Source of the DNA: Actinomycetota bacterium
GTDB taxonomy: Bacteria; Actinomycetota; Acidimicrobiia; IMCC26256; JAENVU01
Reading direction: 5' to 3'
Assembly: GCA_016870395.1 (NCBI GenBank)
Contig: VGBT01000010.1
Location: 1-64,000 of the forward strand
DNA length: 64,000 nucleotides
This document shows, in pieces, positions 33,841-42,386 of this stretch. Position 1 is the stretch's first letter; each line of letters opens with the position of its first letter. The notes beneath the pieces were generated by a model. That model made no database searches and was not told the DNA's origin. It worked only from the letters and a program-made list of their open reading frames with translations. Made by a program: the position numbers and the translations under genes.

Positions 33841-35322
33841 TCAGCGAGCAGAAGGCCGGGCGACGGCGAGGACCGAGGTGCCGAAGGGCAGGGACGCGTG
33901 GCCGACGACGGCGCGTTCGAGGCGGGTGAGGACGATCGCCGCGGTGTCGATCAGCGGCGAGGTCTGGTCGAGGCCCAGCTCGGCGTCGCCGCTCGCCGCG
34001 ACGTGACGCTTCAGCCACACCGGCGGCACGAGCCAGCTGAACACGTGGGTGAGCAGGACCACCTCGAAGCCGGCCGCCTCGAGCTCGGCGCGCAGCGACG
34101 CGCGGGTGTAGCGGCGGACATGGCCGAGCGCCTCGTCGGCGGCGCTCCACAGCCACGGGTGCGCCGGCACGTTCACGATCAGACGCCCACCCGGCTCGAG
34201 GATGCGCGCGGCTTCGCGCAGCGCGGGCCGAGGGTCCTCGACGTGCTCGATGACGTCCAGCAAACACACCACTTCGGCAGAGTGGTCCTCGAGGGGGATT
34301 CCGTCGATGCGGGCGCGGGCACCTAGCAGACCGTGGGTGTGCTGGGCCTGTTCGACGAGTGTCGCGTTGCCCTCGACCAGCAGCGAGCGCTCCACGCCCC
34401 AGCCGAGCAGGGCCGTGACACCGCCGGATCCGCCGCCGGCGTCCACGAGCCATCCGCTCGCGCGTTCGCCGGCACCGGTGCGGCGTAACGCCGTCGACAC
34501 GAACGCGGCCTTGCTTCGGAACCACCAGTGGTCGGTGTCGGCCGAGCTGAGCAGCTTGGCGTTGTCCGCGTCGAAGATACCGTGGTCGACCGGTGCGGGC
34601 CGGGGGATCGCGGCTACGTTGTGGCGGATGCGGAGGATCGCGCGCACCATCGCGGCGCCGTCGCGGACGATGCGCACCTTGGAGCGGTCGTCGTGGCGCC
34701 AGTCGATCGGCACCTCCTGCACCGGGATGCGCAGCGCTCGTGCGACGCCGATCGCCTCCGCGTCCCACGCGTAGCCCACCTCGGTGCAGTGCGGGAGAAT
34801 GGCGTCCCAGACCTCGGCGGCCGCGATCTTGGCGCCGCACTGCGTGTCGACGACGCCAGGGACGACCATCAGTTGGACGAGGCGGTTGTAGGTGCGACCG
34901 AGGAGCTCGCGCACGCGGCCTTCGGAGCGGATCAGGTGTGAACCCGCGAGGTCGCGTGAGCCGACCGCAAGGACGTCGGCTCGCTTCGCCGCGTGCCAGA
35001 CGAGTTCGAGCTGGTCCAGCGGCGTCGACAGATCGACGTCGCAGAACCCGCGATAGTCGCCCCCCGCCTCGCGCAGCCCGTCCGCCACCGTGGCGCCCTT
35101 GCCGCGATGGGGCCGGCGGAGCAAGCGGACCCGTGGCGAGCGCGACTCGTCGATGAGCTCCTCAACGAGCGTGCAGGTGACGTCGTCACTCCCGTCGTCG
35201 ACGAAGACCAGTTCGCTGCCCGCGGGGAGCTGTTCCACGAAGGCCACCAGGGTCTTGCCGTATTCGCCGAAGCGCTCGGCTTCGTTGTACAGCGGGACGA
35301 CCAACCCGAGGCTCTCGCTCAC
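33841..35322 (-). CDS. GT2 glycosyltransferase fused to a SAM methyltransferase (second fusion)
   Basis: 493 residues from GTG. Residues 1-235: a GT2/DPG synthase-like domain ('GLVVPLYNEAERFGEYG', 'FVDDGSDDVT', 'FCDVDLSTPLDQL', 'KVRIVRDG'). Residues about 265-490: a class I methyltransferase with a recognisable glycine motif ('LVDAGGGSGGVTALLG'), 'VVCLLDVIEHVEDPRP' and 'LEPGGRLIVNVPAHPWLWS'. Here both domains look functional, unlike the degenerate one at 14034. It may make a polyprenyl-phosphate sugar and methylate a glycan or lipid. GTGA overlap with the acyltransferase upstream. Confidence 0.85.
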   Translation of the reverse strand: MSESLGLVVPLYNEAERFGEYGKTLVAFVEQLPAGSELVFVDDGSDDVTCTLVEELIDESRSPRVRLLRRPHRGKGATVADGLREAGGDYRGFCDVDLSTPLDQLELVWHAAKRADVLAVGSRDLAGSHLIRSEGRVRELLGRTYNRLVQLMVVPGVVDTQCGAKIAAAEVWDAILPHCTEVGYAWDAEAIGVARALRIPVQEVPIDWRHDDRSKVRIVRDGAAMVRAILRIRHNVAAIPRPAPVDHGIFDADNAKLLSSADTDHWWFRSKAAFVSTALRRTGAGERASGWLVDAGGGSGGVTALLGWGVERSLLVEGNATLVEQAQHTHGLLGARARIDGIPLEDHSAEVVCLLDVIEHVEDPRPALREAARILEPGGRLIVNVPAHPWLWSAADEALGHVRRYTRASLRAELEAAGFEVVLLTHVFSWLVPPVWLKRHVAASGDAELGLDQTSPLIDTAAIVLTRLERAVVGHASLPFGTSVLAVARPSAR

Positions 35323-37250
35323 GAAGTGCTCCCTGTCTGAGGCCGTGCCTCCTGGCGGGCCCGGTCGGGCCGGACGAGCTGGGGCGCGAGCCAGCGCCCG
35401 ACGAGGTCGGAGCCGGCCGGCGTCAGGTGGACGCCGTCGGTGCGCACGGGGTCGACCCCGTGCAGCGCCGAGTGGTATCGGCCGCCCGGGCAGAGATATC
35501 CGTGCAGATCGACGAGCTTCATCCGGTCTGCGTTCTCGGCGGCGAGCTCCTCGAGCACGTCGTTGCCGGCCTCGACGCGCGCCGGGTTGAACGCGGACCG
35601 CCGCGCGATCGCGTCGGTCGTGCCCTCGGGCGGGTCGCTGCACGCGATGTTGGCGACGACGAGGTACGCGCCGGTGGAGGTGAGCGTGTCGACGGCCTGT
35701 TGCATGTTGGCACGCCAGTGGTCTGCCCATTCGGGCGTCCCGGGAACCAGCCAATCCGAGGACCCGGGTGGCTTCACGTCCCAGAGCTCGAACGCGGCAG
35801 ACTCGAGGAGCACGACGTCGGGGTCGTGGTCGCGCAGCGCCTGGGCCCAGTTGACGGCCCATGGGCAGTCGTCGTCGCGTTCGTCGCCCTCGGTGATCCG
35901 GATCGTGCCCTTCACGATCTTGCAGCCGGGGAACGCTGAGCTCGTGAGGTCGAGTCCCGCGTTGCGCAGCCCGTCGGTCATCGAGACCGCGACCGAGTCC
36001 CCCACGAGCAGTACCGGACCGACGCGGCGGCCGAGCTCGCTGGTGGGCCTGCGCGACTCGGCCGCCGGAGCGTTCCCGCCGGAGGCCGCCGAGCTGGAGC
36101 CACCGGTCGTGCTCACGACGGCGAGGGCCACGAGCACCGCGGCTGCGACGGGGGTGACGATGCTCCACTGGCGCGCCGAGAGTGCCCCGCGCCGGATCGG
36201 CTGCTCGAGCAGCACGAACGAGGCGGTTGCGATGGCGAGGGTGACGGCGAACTGTAGGAAGAACAGGGGCCAGCCGGTGATGCCGGTGCGGTCCGCGCTC
36301 AGCGTGATGTCGACCGGCCAGTGCCAGAGGTAGACGCCGTAGCTGATGATGCCCAGGAGGCAGAGCGGTCGCCAGCTCAGGCTGGCGGCGATGATCCCGC
36401 GTCGAGGATGGGACGCGGCCGCGATCACGGCGACCGCCGCGATCGCGCACACGACGAACCCGCCGCGGTACAGGCGGTCCGACTGACCGCCGAGCCGGGT
36501 CCACGCGACGGCGAGCAGCGCGATGCCGGCGAGCCCGGCAATCTCGAGCGCGATGCGAGCGGCGCGGGACCGTACCGGACCCCAGATCACGAGTGCCGCG
36601 GCGAGCGCGCCACCCAGGAGGATCCCCGTCGCGCGCGTGTCGGTGCCGTAGTAGACGCGCGACGGGTCGGCCGCGTCGTAGAGGGTGAACATCAGGGCCG
36701 TCGAGGTGACCGCACCGAGCAATGCCGTCACGAGCACCGCCTTCGGCGTGTTTCGCTTCCACCACGCGAGGAGCCCGACGAACACCAGCGGCCACACCAG
36801 GTAGAACTGCTCTTCGATCGCGAGGCTCCAGGTGTGCTCGAGCGGGGAGGGTGCCCGGAACAGCGCCCAGTAGTCTTGGCTCGCGAAGACGTCACGCCAG
36901 TTCGCGACGTAGGCGATCGTGGCCAGGACGTCGCCCCGGATGCGGGCGAGCTCCGAGGCGTCGGCGAACACGAGGCAGTAGAGCCCGACGCCGACCAGGA
37001 CACCGCCCAGGGCCGGAAGCAGCCGCCGGGCCCGCCGGGCCCAGAACCCCCCGAGCCCGATGCCGGCGCGGTCGTGGGCCTCGACCAGCAGGAGGGTCGT
37101 GATCAGGAAGCCCGACAGGACGAAGAAGAGGTCGACCCCCAGGTAGCCGCCCGCGAGGTGCCCGCCATGGAAGAGGAGCACCCCGGCGACGGCGACGCCG
37201 CGCAGTCCGTCGAGCGCGGGCACGTGCGGGATGCTCGCCCGACCTGACAC
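35319..37250 (-). CDS. OafA-like acyltransferase with C-terminal SGNH domain
   Basis: 643 residues from GTG 37250. Residues 1-370 are an acyltransferase-3 domain ('ALDGLRGVAVAGVLLFHGG', 'DLFFVLSGFLIT', 'RRARRLLPAL', 'HTWSLAIEEQFYLVWPLVF', 'GIISYGVYLWHWPV'). Residues about 430-635 are an SGNH/GDSL hydrolase domain with 'VLLVGDSVAVSMTDGL' (Ser) and 'DGVHLTPAGSDLV' (Asp/His). Such fusions O-acetylate extracellular polysaccharide, the membrane half moving acetyl groups outward. Co-transcribed with the GT2-methyltransferase gene. Confidence 0.9.
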   Translation of the reverse strand: MSGRASIPHVPALDGLRGVAVAGVLLFHGGHLAGGYLGVDLFFVLSGFLITTLLLVEAHDRAGIGLGGFWARRARRLLPALGGVLVGVGLYCLVFADASELARIRGDVLATIAYVANWRDVFASQDYWALFRAPSPLEHTWSLAIEEQFYLVWPLVFVGLLAWWKRNTPKAVLVTALLGAVTSTALMFTLYDAADPSRVYYGTDTRATGILLGGALAAALVIWGPVRSRAARIALEIAGLAGIALLAVAWTRLGGQSDRLYRGGFVVCAIAAVAVIAAASHPRRGIIAASLSWRPLCLLGIISYGVYLWHWPVDITLSADRTGITGWPLFFLQFAVTLAIATASFVLLEQPIRRGALSARQWSIVTPVAAAVLVALAVVSTTGGSSSAASGGNAPAAESRRPTSELGRRVGPVLLVGDSVAVSMTDGLRNAGLDLTSSAFPGCKIVKGTIRITEGDERDDDCPWAVNWAQALRDHDPDVVLLESAAFELWDVKPPGSSDWLVPGTPEWADHWRANMQQAVDTLTSTGAYLVVANIACSDPPEGTTDAIARRSAFNPARVEAGNDVLEELAAENADRMKLVDLHGYLCPGGRYHSALHGVDPVRTDGVHLTPAGSDLVGRWLAPQLVRPDRARQEARPQTGSTS

Positions 37251-37295
37251 CGTTTCAGTCTGGCACACTGCCTCTGCGCCCCAGGTGGCGCCCGG

Positions 37296-37301
37296 TACGA
37301 T
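37296..37301 (+). promoter_or_regulatory. -10 box TACGAT, leaderless start at 37308
   Basis: TACGAT lies 6 nt before GTG 37308 and no Shine-Dalgarno is present. Confidence 0.42.
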
Positions 37302-37307
37302 CCTGCG

Positions 37308-39161
37308 GTGCTGACGTCCGCCGCGATGCCGCCTGACGCGAGGCGCAGACGGTCGCCGGACGGGCTGGTCGCGCTGGCCTCGGTGCTCCTGGTGATCGCT
37401 CCCGTGGTCGTCGCAACGGCGCGTGCCGTCGCGAACGGCTGGATCCCGATCAGCGACGACGCGTACTTCCCGATCCGAGCCCGCGACGTGTTCAGCGGGC
37501 AGCTGCCGCTGCTCGGGCTCGCGACCTCGGCGTCGTTGGAGGCGGGCCAGAGCCTGAGCCATCCCGGACCGATGCTGTTCGACCTCCTCGCGGTCCCGGT
37601 GGCTCTCTTCGGCTCCGCCGAGGGCACCGCGATCGGGATCGGGCTGATCAACACCGCGATGATCGTCGGCATTGCCGTGGTCGCCCGGCGTCGGGGCGGC
37701 GATCTGCTCGTGATCGTGGCCATGCTGCCGACCGCGCTGCTCTGCTGGTCGATGGGCAGCGAGCTGCTCTTCGACCCGTGGCAACCGCACAGCCTGCTCC
37801 TGCCGTTTCTGTGCTTCTGCTTCCTGGCCTGGGGCATGAGCTGCGGCGACCTCGTGCTCGTTCCCTGGGCGGTCGTCGTCGGGAGCCTGATCGTGCAGAG
37901 CCACGTCAGCTACGGCTACCTCGTCCCGATGCTCGGCGCGTGGGGTATCGGCGCGCTGGCCGTGCACCTGTGGCGCAGGCGGGGTGGGGAAGAACATGAA
38001 GGTCACAACGGTGCCGACGGCCGCGAGGGTGGCTGTGTTCGGGAGGTGGCGACCACGCGGCGCCGGCTCGCGGTGGTGAGCGTGGTGACCCTGGTCGTGC
38101 TCGTCGCGTGCTGGGCCCAGCCGCTCTGGGAGCAGGTCGCCGGCGACGGGAACCTGACCGCGCTGGCGCAGACCTCGGGTGAGGCCGACACTCTGACGCT
38201 CGGCGCCGAGCGGGGCCTGCGGGTGATGAGTCGTGTGCTCGCCACACCGCCGTTTTGGGGGCGGCCGTCGTTCGCCGACGCGCTCGCACCGGCCGGGCGC
38301 GGCGCGACGTCGGGACCTGGTGGCGTCGGCCTCGCCTCGATCCCGTCCACGACCACCGCGCTGGCGTCGATGGCGATGCTCGCGCTGGTGCTGCTCGCGT
38401 GCGGGCTTGCGGCGCGTCGGCGCGCGCCGTCGGCGCTCCACGCGGTCGTCACCGCCGGAATTGCGCTCGTGATGGCATGGGTGACGGCCGCTCGGATTCC
38501 GATCGCGATCTACGGGGTCGGCGCGCACACGCTTCGCTGGCTGTGGCCGGTCGGCGCGTTCTTGCTGTTCGCGGTGCTCGCCACCGTGGTCGAGTGCTGG
38601 ACCCGGCCCGCGCCGGCGCGCCATACGACCGTGGTCGAGGTGGTGCTCGCCGCGGCGACGCTCGTCGTGGTTACGCTGAACCTGCCCGACTACAACGCGG
38701 GCGTGGGGCCCTCGCTCAACCGATGGGCGATCCCGGTGATCCGTGACCTGAACACCCAGCTCGGCGAGAACCGCCCCGACGGCCCGGTGCTGCTCGACAT
38801 GGAGGGCCTGTACTTCCTGGAGCCGTACAGCACGCCGCTGCTCGCCCGGCTCCAGGAGCTCGACGTCGGCTTCGTGACCGACGACGAGACCCAGGTGCGC
38901 CAGATCGGCACCGACCGGCGCTACGACGGGCAGAACGCACGGACGCGCGTCTTCTACCGGTTCGGCGACGCCGCGCTCGCGACTGCGCCGGACGCCCGTC
39001 GTCTCGCGCTGCACGTCGGGCTCGACCGCGCCGAGCAGGAGGAGCTGGATCGGCTCGAGGCCTCGGGCGCGCGCACGCCGCGCTACTACGAGCTGCTGTC
39101 ACGTTGGGACCAGCAGACCGTCGCGATCTTCGCGGCGCCGATCCCGGACGCGCCGCGATGA
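37308..39161 (+). CDS. Polytopic membrane glycosyltransferase-like protein, twin A (617 aa)
   Basis: 617 residues from GTG, about eleven membrane segments. Motifs shared almost word for word with twin B: 'GWIPISDDAYFPIRARDVFS', 'LSHPGPMLFDLLAVP', 'WSMGSELLFDPWQPHSLLLP', 'FCFLAW', 'RWLWPVGAFLLF', and a soluble tail with 'FLEPYSTPLLARLQELDVGF'. The cytoplasmic loop at about residues 226-246 carries an extra acidic/His-rich stretch absent from twin B. The first loop has the acidic/aromatic pattern of GT-C enzymes. Substrate unknown. ATGA overlap with twin B. Confidence 0.77.
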   Translation: MLTSAAMPPDARRRRSPDGLVALASVLLVIAPVVVATARAVANGWIPISDDAYFPIRARDVFSGQLPLLGLATSASLEAGQSLSHPGPMLFDLLAVPVALFGSAEGTAIGIGLINTAMIVGIAVVARRRGGDLLVIVAMLPTALLCWSMGSELLFDPWQPHSLLLPFLCFCFLAWGMSCGDLVLVPWAVVVGSLIVQSHVSYGYLVPMLGAWGIGALAVHLWRRRGGEEHEGHNGADGREGGCVREVATTRRRLAVVSVVTLVVLVACWAQPLWEQVAGDGNLTALAQTSGEADTLTLGAERGLRVMSRVLATPPFWGRPSFADALAPAGRGATSGPGGVGLASIPSTTTALASMAMLALVLLACGLAARRRAPSALHAVVTAGIALVMAWVTAARIPIAIYGVGAHTLRWLWPVGAFLLFAVLATVVECWTRPAPARHTTVVEVVLAAATLVVVTLNLPDYNAGVGPSLNRWAIPVIRDLNTQLGENRPDGPVLLDMEGLYFLEPYSTPLLARLQELDVGFVTDDETQVRQIGTDRRYDGQNARTRVFYRFGDAALATAPDARRLALHVGLDRAEQEELDRLEASGARTPRYYELLSRWDQQTVAIFAAPIPDAPR

Positions 39162-41011
39162 CCGACGAGGCGATGGTGCGTGCCGCAGGCGGCCGGTGGA
39201 GCCGGGCGTGGGTGATCGCCGTCGTGGCCGTCCTCGTTTCGGTGGTCGTGGCCACAGCCCGCGCCGTCCTCGACGGCTGGGTCCCGATCGGCGACAACGC
39301 GTTTTTCGCGATCCGCGCCCGCGATGTGTTCAGCTCGCACATCCCGTTGCTGGGAACGTGGACGTCGGCCTCGCTCACCGTCGGCACCGACGTCAACAAC
39401 CCCGGGCCGCTGCTCTTCGACCTGTACGCGGTGTCGGCGACCCTCTTCGGCACGCAGGCGGGTGTCGCGATCGGCCCCGCGCTGCTCAACGTCGCGTCGA
39501 TCCTCGGGATCGCGTGGATGGCCCACCGGCGCGGCGGCGGGCTGCTCGTGGCCGTCGCGATGCTCGTGACCGCGGGCCTGACCTGGTCGATGGGCAGCGA
39601 GCTGCTTTTCGACCCGTGGCAACCGCACGCGCTGGTACTGCCGTTTTTCTGCTTCTGCTTTCTGGCGTGGTCGCTCGCCTGCGGTGACCTGCCGGCGCTG
39701 CCGTGGGCCGTCGGCGTCGCGAGCCTTCTCGTGCAGACGCACCTCACGTTCTCGTACCTCGTCCCCGCGCTCGGGCTGTGGGGAATGATCGGGCTGGTCC
39801 TCTCGGCGCGCCGGGCCCGGAGACTCGGCACCGACCGGCCCGTGACGCGTCGGCGCGTCGTGCTTACCGGCACAACGACGCTCGCGGTGGGGATCGCGTG
39901 CTGGCTGCAGCCGCTCGCGGAGCAGATCGGTCGCGACCAGAACCTCACGCGCCTGGCCGGCTCGGCCCGCGCGCCCCAGGGCGACGTGGTCGGGGTCGCC
40001 CACAGCGTCCAGGTGATGGCCAAGGTGCTGAGCCTGCCGCCGTGGTTCCTGCGGCCCTCGTTCGCGAGCGCGTTCGAGCCTGCCTCCGCCGGTCCGCACG
40101 GCGGCCCGGGGGGTCTCGGGTTGGCGTCGCTGCCGTCGCTCGGCCTCGCTGCGGCGTCGCTGCTCGCCTGGGTCGCATTCCTGGCCGGCGCCGGGTGGCT
40201 CGCCTGGCGGCTGGGCGACCGGCCCGGCACACTGGCGGTGGTCACCGCGCTGGTCGGTCTGGCTGCCGGGTGCTTCACCGCGGCGCGCATCCCCACCGAG
40301 GTGTTCGGCGTCGCCAGCCACCAGTTCCGCTGGCTGTGGCCGCTGAGCGCGTTCGCCGCCTTCACGGTGCTCGCCGTGCTGTTGCGGGCTGTGTGCGTCC
40401 GCCGCCCGGCCCGTGCCGGCGTGGTGCAGGTCGCGCTGTTGGGTGCAGTCGCCGTGCTCGTGGTGCTCACACTGCCCTCGTACAACCCCGAGGCCGGGCC
40501 GGGGGCGAGCACCTGGGCGATCCCCGTGATGCGCGAGGTCGATCGGCAGCTCGCGTCGGTCGAAGGCAAGGGCCCGCTGCTCTTCGACTTCCGCAACGCG
40601 GTGTTCGCCGAGCCCTACAGCACGCCGATCATGGCCGAGCTGCAACGGCGCGGCGTGGAGTTCGTCGTCGACGACCGGAGCCTCGTACGCCAGCTCGGCC
40701 CTACCCGCGAATACGACGGCGACAACGCGCGCGCCCGGATCTTCTACCGCCTGGGCGATGCCGCGCTCGAGACCCCTGCCGGGGCCGAGCGGGTCGCGTT
40801 CCACCGCGGGCTCAGCGCGGCGGAGCGGCGCGAACGGCATCGCCTGCGTGCCGAGATCGACCTCGCGGGTCTCGATGAGGTCGAGGACGACCCGGTATGG
40901 GCCGATCGGCTCGCGCGGTTCCGCGAGCTCGACCGACGCTGGGAATGGGAGACCATCGCGGTGTTCGTCGCCCCGATCGAGCCCGAGGCGTCGGCGGCGA
41001 GCTCTGGGTGA
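39158..41011 (+). CDS. Polytopic membrane glycosyltransferase-like protein, twin B (617 aa)
   Basis: 617 residues, overlapping twin A by ATGA. Same motifs: 'GWVPIGDNAFFAIRARDVFS', 'NNPGPLLFDLYAV', 'SMGSELLFDPWQPHALVLP', 'FRWLWPLSAFAAF', and 'FAEPYSTPIMAELQRRGVEF'. Equal length and collinearity point to a tandem duplication. Two diverged copies kept in one operon suggest different linkages or a heterodimer. The stop codon forms one end of the hairpin at 41009-41027. Confidence 0.77.
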   Translation: MTDEAMVRAAGGRWSRAWVIAVVAVLVSVVVATARAVLDGWVPIGDNAFFAIRARDVFSSHIPLLGTWTSASLTVGTDVNNPGPLLFDLYAVSATLFGTQAGVAIGPALLNVASILGIAWMAHRRGGGLLVAVAMLVTAGLTWSMGSELLFDPWQPHALVLPFFCFCFLAWSLACGDLPALPWAVGVASLLVQTHLTFSYLVPALGLWGMIGLVLSARRARRLGTDRPVTRRRVVLTGTTTLAVGIACWLQPLAEQIGRDQNLTRLAGSARAPQGDVVGVAHSVQVMAKVLSLPPWFLRPSFASAFEPASAGPHGGPGGLGLASLPSLGLAAASLLAWVAFLAGAGWLAWRLGDRPGTLAVVTALVGLAAGCFTAARIPTEVFGVASHQFRWLWPLSAFAAFTVLAVLLRAVCVRRPARAGVVQVALLGAVAVLVVLTLPSYNPEAGPGASTWAIPVMREVDRQLASVEGKGPLLFDFRNAVFAEPYSTPIMAELQRRGVEFVVDDRSLVRQLGPTREYDGDNARARIFYRLGDAALETPAGAERVAFHRGLSAAERRERHRLRAEIDLAGLDEVEDDPVWADRLARFRELDRRWEWETIAVFVAPIEPEASAASSG

Positions 41012-41027
41012 GCGCGGGCCGCGCTCA
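41009..41027. terminator. Hairpin whose two ends are the stop codons of convergent genes
   Basis: TGAGCGCG-GGC-CGCGCTCA: the TGA at 41009-41011 stops twin B and the TCA at 41025-41027 is the stop of the leftward acyltransferase. Perfect 8-bp GC-rich arms. Confidence 0.6.
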
Positions 41028-42299
41028 GGTGCCGGCGTCGCGGGTGGCGGGGCGCGGCGTTGGCAGCGATCTGCCCACGAGGTGCTTGAGGCGCAGCACC
41101 GGTCGTTCGAGCGCGTACCAGCTGATCGTCGCCGCGAAGATCGTGAGGAGGGTGACCGCGGCGACGAACGCGAACCACGGCACACTGACGAGCTCGTTGG
41201 TGTGCCAGCGGAACGGGACGTCGCTCGTGTACACAGTGAAGGCCTGCAGCCCCGTCCACGACAGGTACCGGTCGATCAACGGCTCCTGCCAGAGGTAGAT
41301 GCCGTACGAGATGGTGCCGAGGTACACGATCACGCCGCTCATCAGGAACCGGCGCACCGGGCTGCTGGTGCGGACCTGGGGTCCGAAGACCGCGGGGAGC
41401 ACGAGGAACAGCGCGACGAGCGCGTACAGGTAGTGCTGGCCCCACAGGAGGTGGCGGGCGATCTCCGGCGTCTCGTAGGGGAGTCCCGCGCCGAGCGACA
41501 CCCAGACGACCGCGCCGAGCGCGAGGAGCCAGCACACCAGGGGTGCGGCGCGGGTGTCGAGGCGCAGCGGCGTCGGCCGGCCGAGGTCGCGCACGCCGAT
41601 GCTGAGCACCGCAAGCAACATCCCGATCGCAAAGACGTCGAGCCACCAGGGCAGCAGCAGCTTGAGCTGGCCGACGCGGCCACCGGGTAGACCGAGTGAC
41701 AGCACGATCGCCTTGTACGCGACCGACATGATGACAAGCAGCCCGACGCCGACGAGTTCGCGCCGGACCCGATCGGCGTTGCGGGCGACGAGGCCGACCA
41801 ACGCAACCCAGATCGGGACGAAAACGTAGAAGGCGACCTCCGTCGAGAGCGTCCACGACTGGGGGAGCGGACCGATGGCATGCGTGACGCTGTACGGGTG
41901 CAGCAGCGTCACGTCGAGCACGAAGCTCTTGAGGTCGCCGAACGCCTTGTCGCCGAAGCCGAAGACCACGACGGCGAGCACCAGCCAGTAGGCCGGGTAG
42001 ATGCGCAGGAAACGGCGCCAGAAGTAGGGCGCCGCGGCGGGCACGGGACGCCCCAGGATCCGCGCGCGCGCGAAGGGTCGGTAGATCAGGAAGCCCGAGA
42101 GGACGAAGAAGACCGTGACGCCGCCGTCCATCCGCGCCCAGAACGGGCCGAACAGGTTCTCGGAGTTGGCGCCTCCTGCGTAGGCCAGGTGCGTCGTGAG
42201 CACCGCGAACGCGGCGAGCGCGCGCAGGCCGTCGAAGCAGGGGAACCTGTTCTCGCCGGTGCCGTGGTCGAGCGAGGCCACCGGGCCGGTCGCGGCCAT
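41025..42299 (-). CDS. Acyltransferase-3 (OafA-like) membrane protein
   Basis: 424 residues from ATG 42299. The complete acyltransferase-3 set: 'CFDGLRALAAFAVLTTHLA', 'VTVFFVLSGFLIYRPFARA', 'WRRFLRIYPAYWL', 'SWTLSTEVAFYVFVPIW' and 'LGTISYGIYLWQEPLID'. There is no SGNH tail. It resembles the broken acyltransferase at 17669 and could compensate for its loss. It would O-acylate a surface glycan or lipid. Confidence 0.88.
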   Translation of the reverse strand: MAATGPVASLDHGTGENRFPCFDGLRALAAFAVLTTHLAYAGGANSENLFGPFWARMDGGVTVFFVLSGFLIYRPFARARILGRPVPAAAPYFWRRFLRIYPAYWLVLAVVVFGFGDKAFGDLKSFVLDVTLLHPYSVTHAIGPLPQSWTLSTEVAFYVFVPIWVALVGLVARNADRVRRELVGVGLLVIMSVAYKAIVLSLGLPGGRVGQLKLLLPWWLDVFAIGMLLAVLSIGVRDLGRPTPLRLDTRAAPLVCWLLALGAVVWVSLGAGLPYETPEIARHLLWGQHYLYALVALFLVLPAVFGPQVRTSSPVRRFLMSGVIVYLGTISYGIYLWQEPLIDRYLSWTGLQAFTVYTSDVPFRWHTNELVSVPWFAFVAAVTLLTIFAATISWYALERPVLRLKHLVGRSLPTPRPATRDAGT

Positions 42300-42386
42300 C
42301 GCGGCGAGTCTACGGGGGCACCCCCACCCCGGGCGCGCCGGGGCTCGGGTTTTGCCCGGCGCGACCGGCGCGGCTATGCAGAGGGC

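Noticed and set aside
37243-37257. Possible fifth operator, CCTGACAC-CGTTTCAG, at the acyltransferase start
   Set aside because: The right half does not fit TGAC-N6-GTCA and the left half is the acyltransferase start codon region, so it may be chance.
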